This document shows positions 36,786-36,912 of a DNA stretch of 36,912 nt, one piece after another. Both the position numbers and the translations under genes were made by a program. The number at the start of each line of letters is the position of its first letter. Within the stretch, counting starts at the first letter, position 1. The notes under the pieces were generated by a model. It was not told the DNA's origin. It saw only the letters and a program-made list of their open reading frames with translations, and did not search any database. The stretch is from Anaerolineae bacterium (GTDB lineage Bacteria > Chloroflexota > Anaerolineae > J102): the NCBI GenBank assembly GCA_026991225.1, contig JALXCB010000170.1, forward strand, positions 1 to 36,912. The letters are read 5' to 3'.

Positions 36786-36912
36786 GTAACTACTAAGGTC
36801 GCGCCGCCGCTTTTTGCCACGAAGACACGAAGAAAACGAAGGCACGACGTATTTTTCTTTATTTTTCCCTTCGTGTCTTCGAAAAACTTCGAGCCTTCGT
36901 GGCTTTTGGCGG
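36786..36912 (-). mobile_element. GTAAC-family element, copy E (cut by the window end)
   Basis: GTAACTACTAAGGTCGCGCC followed by CCACGAAGACACGAAG and CTTCGAGCCTTCGTGGC is the reverse orientation of copies A and B. About 25-30 bases of the far end, and the second target duplication, lie outside the window. Confidence 0.8.

Overview
The window is a GC-rich bacterial chromosome segment carrying about 30 ordinary housekeeping and accessory genes in short operons, separated by unusually repeat-rich intergenic DNA. A few short AT-rich stretches stand out, most clearly about 35.48-35.80 kb. The gene mix suggests Chloroflexota of the Anaerolineae/Caldilineae kind: a sugar-type solute-binding lipoprotein, a DUF1931 histone-fold protein, a bacterial eRF1-like (baeRF) protein, a Memo/AMMECR1 pair, and rluB-cmk-plsC. 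The intergenic hairpins built from short words (CACGAAGACACGAAGG, AACGCAGATGACGCAG, GTAATGCGTAATGCG) point the same way. This placement is an inference from gene content, not from a marker gene, and is only moderately secure.

Layout: 0-4.6 kb (+) a D-Ala-D-Ala carboxypeptidase, then rluB, cmk, plsC and an MBL-fold hydrolase. 4.6-14.3 kb is almost all minus strand: solute-binding lipoprotein, threonine aldolase, a manA/unknown-protein pair, aldo/keto reductase, DUF368 membrane protein, GT9 glycosyltransferase and baeRF. 14.5-18.5 kb (+) truC and a large secreted metzincin protease. 19.0-19.4 kb (-) trxA. 20.1-28.2 kb (+) a 44-residue membrane protein, EamA transporter, lysA, a shortened glmU, CNNM/CorC transporter, cdd, DUF1931 protein and serA. 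28.4-32.0 kb (-) three tRNAs (Ser-GGA, Ser-CGA, Gly-CCC), SLC13 permease, radC and a membrane-anchored protein. 32.6-34.6 kb (+) universal stress protein, amrB and amrA. 35.0-36.9 kb is a gene-poor end with a 48-residue candidate RiPP precursor and a small secreted protein.

The strongest discoveries are in the non-coding DNA. (1) A 225-bp MITE-like element occurs three times. All copies are exactly 225 bp, have 16-bp terminal inverted repeats starting CTGRTTGACTGACAAA, and are flanked by perfect and mutually different 9-bp target duplications. One copy landed on the stop codon of amrA and replaced it without changing the protein. (2) A second family has GTAACT(A/G)CTAA-type ends and 8-bp duplications. 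Its interiors vary in length and consist of hairpin-forming words. Three of its copies appear to lie in the 5' leader between a promoter-like sequence and the Shine-Dalgarno site. (3) Three further modular repeat classes fill the gene borders, and their shared border word supplies the stop codon of two unrelated genes in the same register.

The most interesting coding candidate is the 48-aa peptide at 35795. It has a lasso-type leader signature (Y-x2-P-x-I-x3-G), a strong TTGACT-17-TATACT promoter with a perfect dyad in the spacer, and AT-rich surroundings, and it precedes a secreted protein with a C-terminal membrane/Arg anchor. No RiPP maturation genes lie inside the window.
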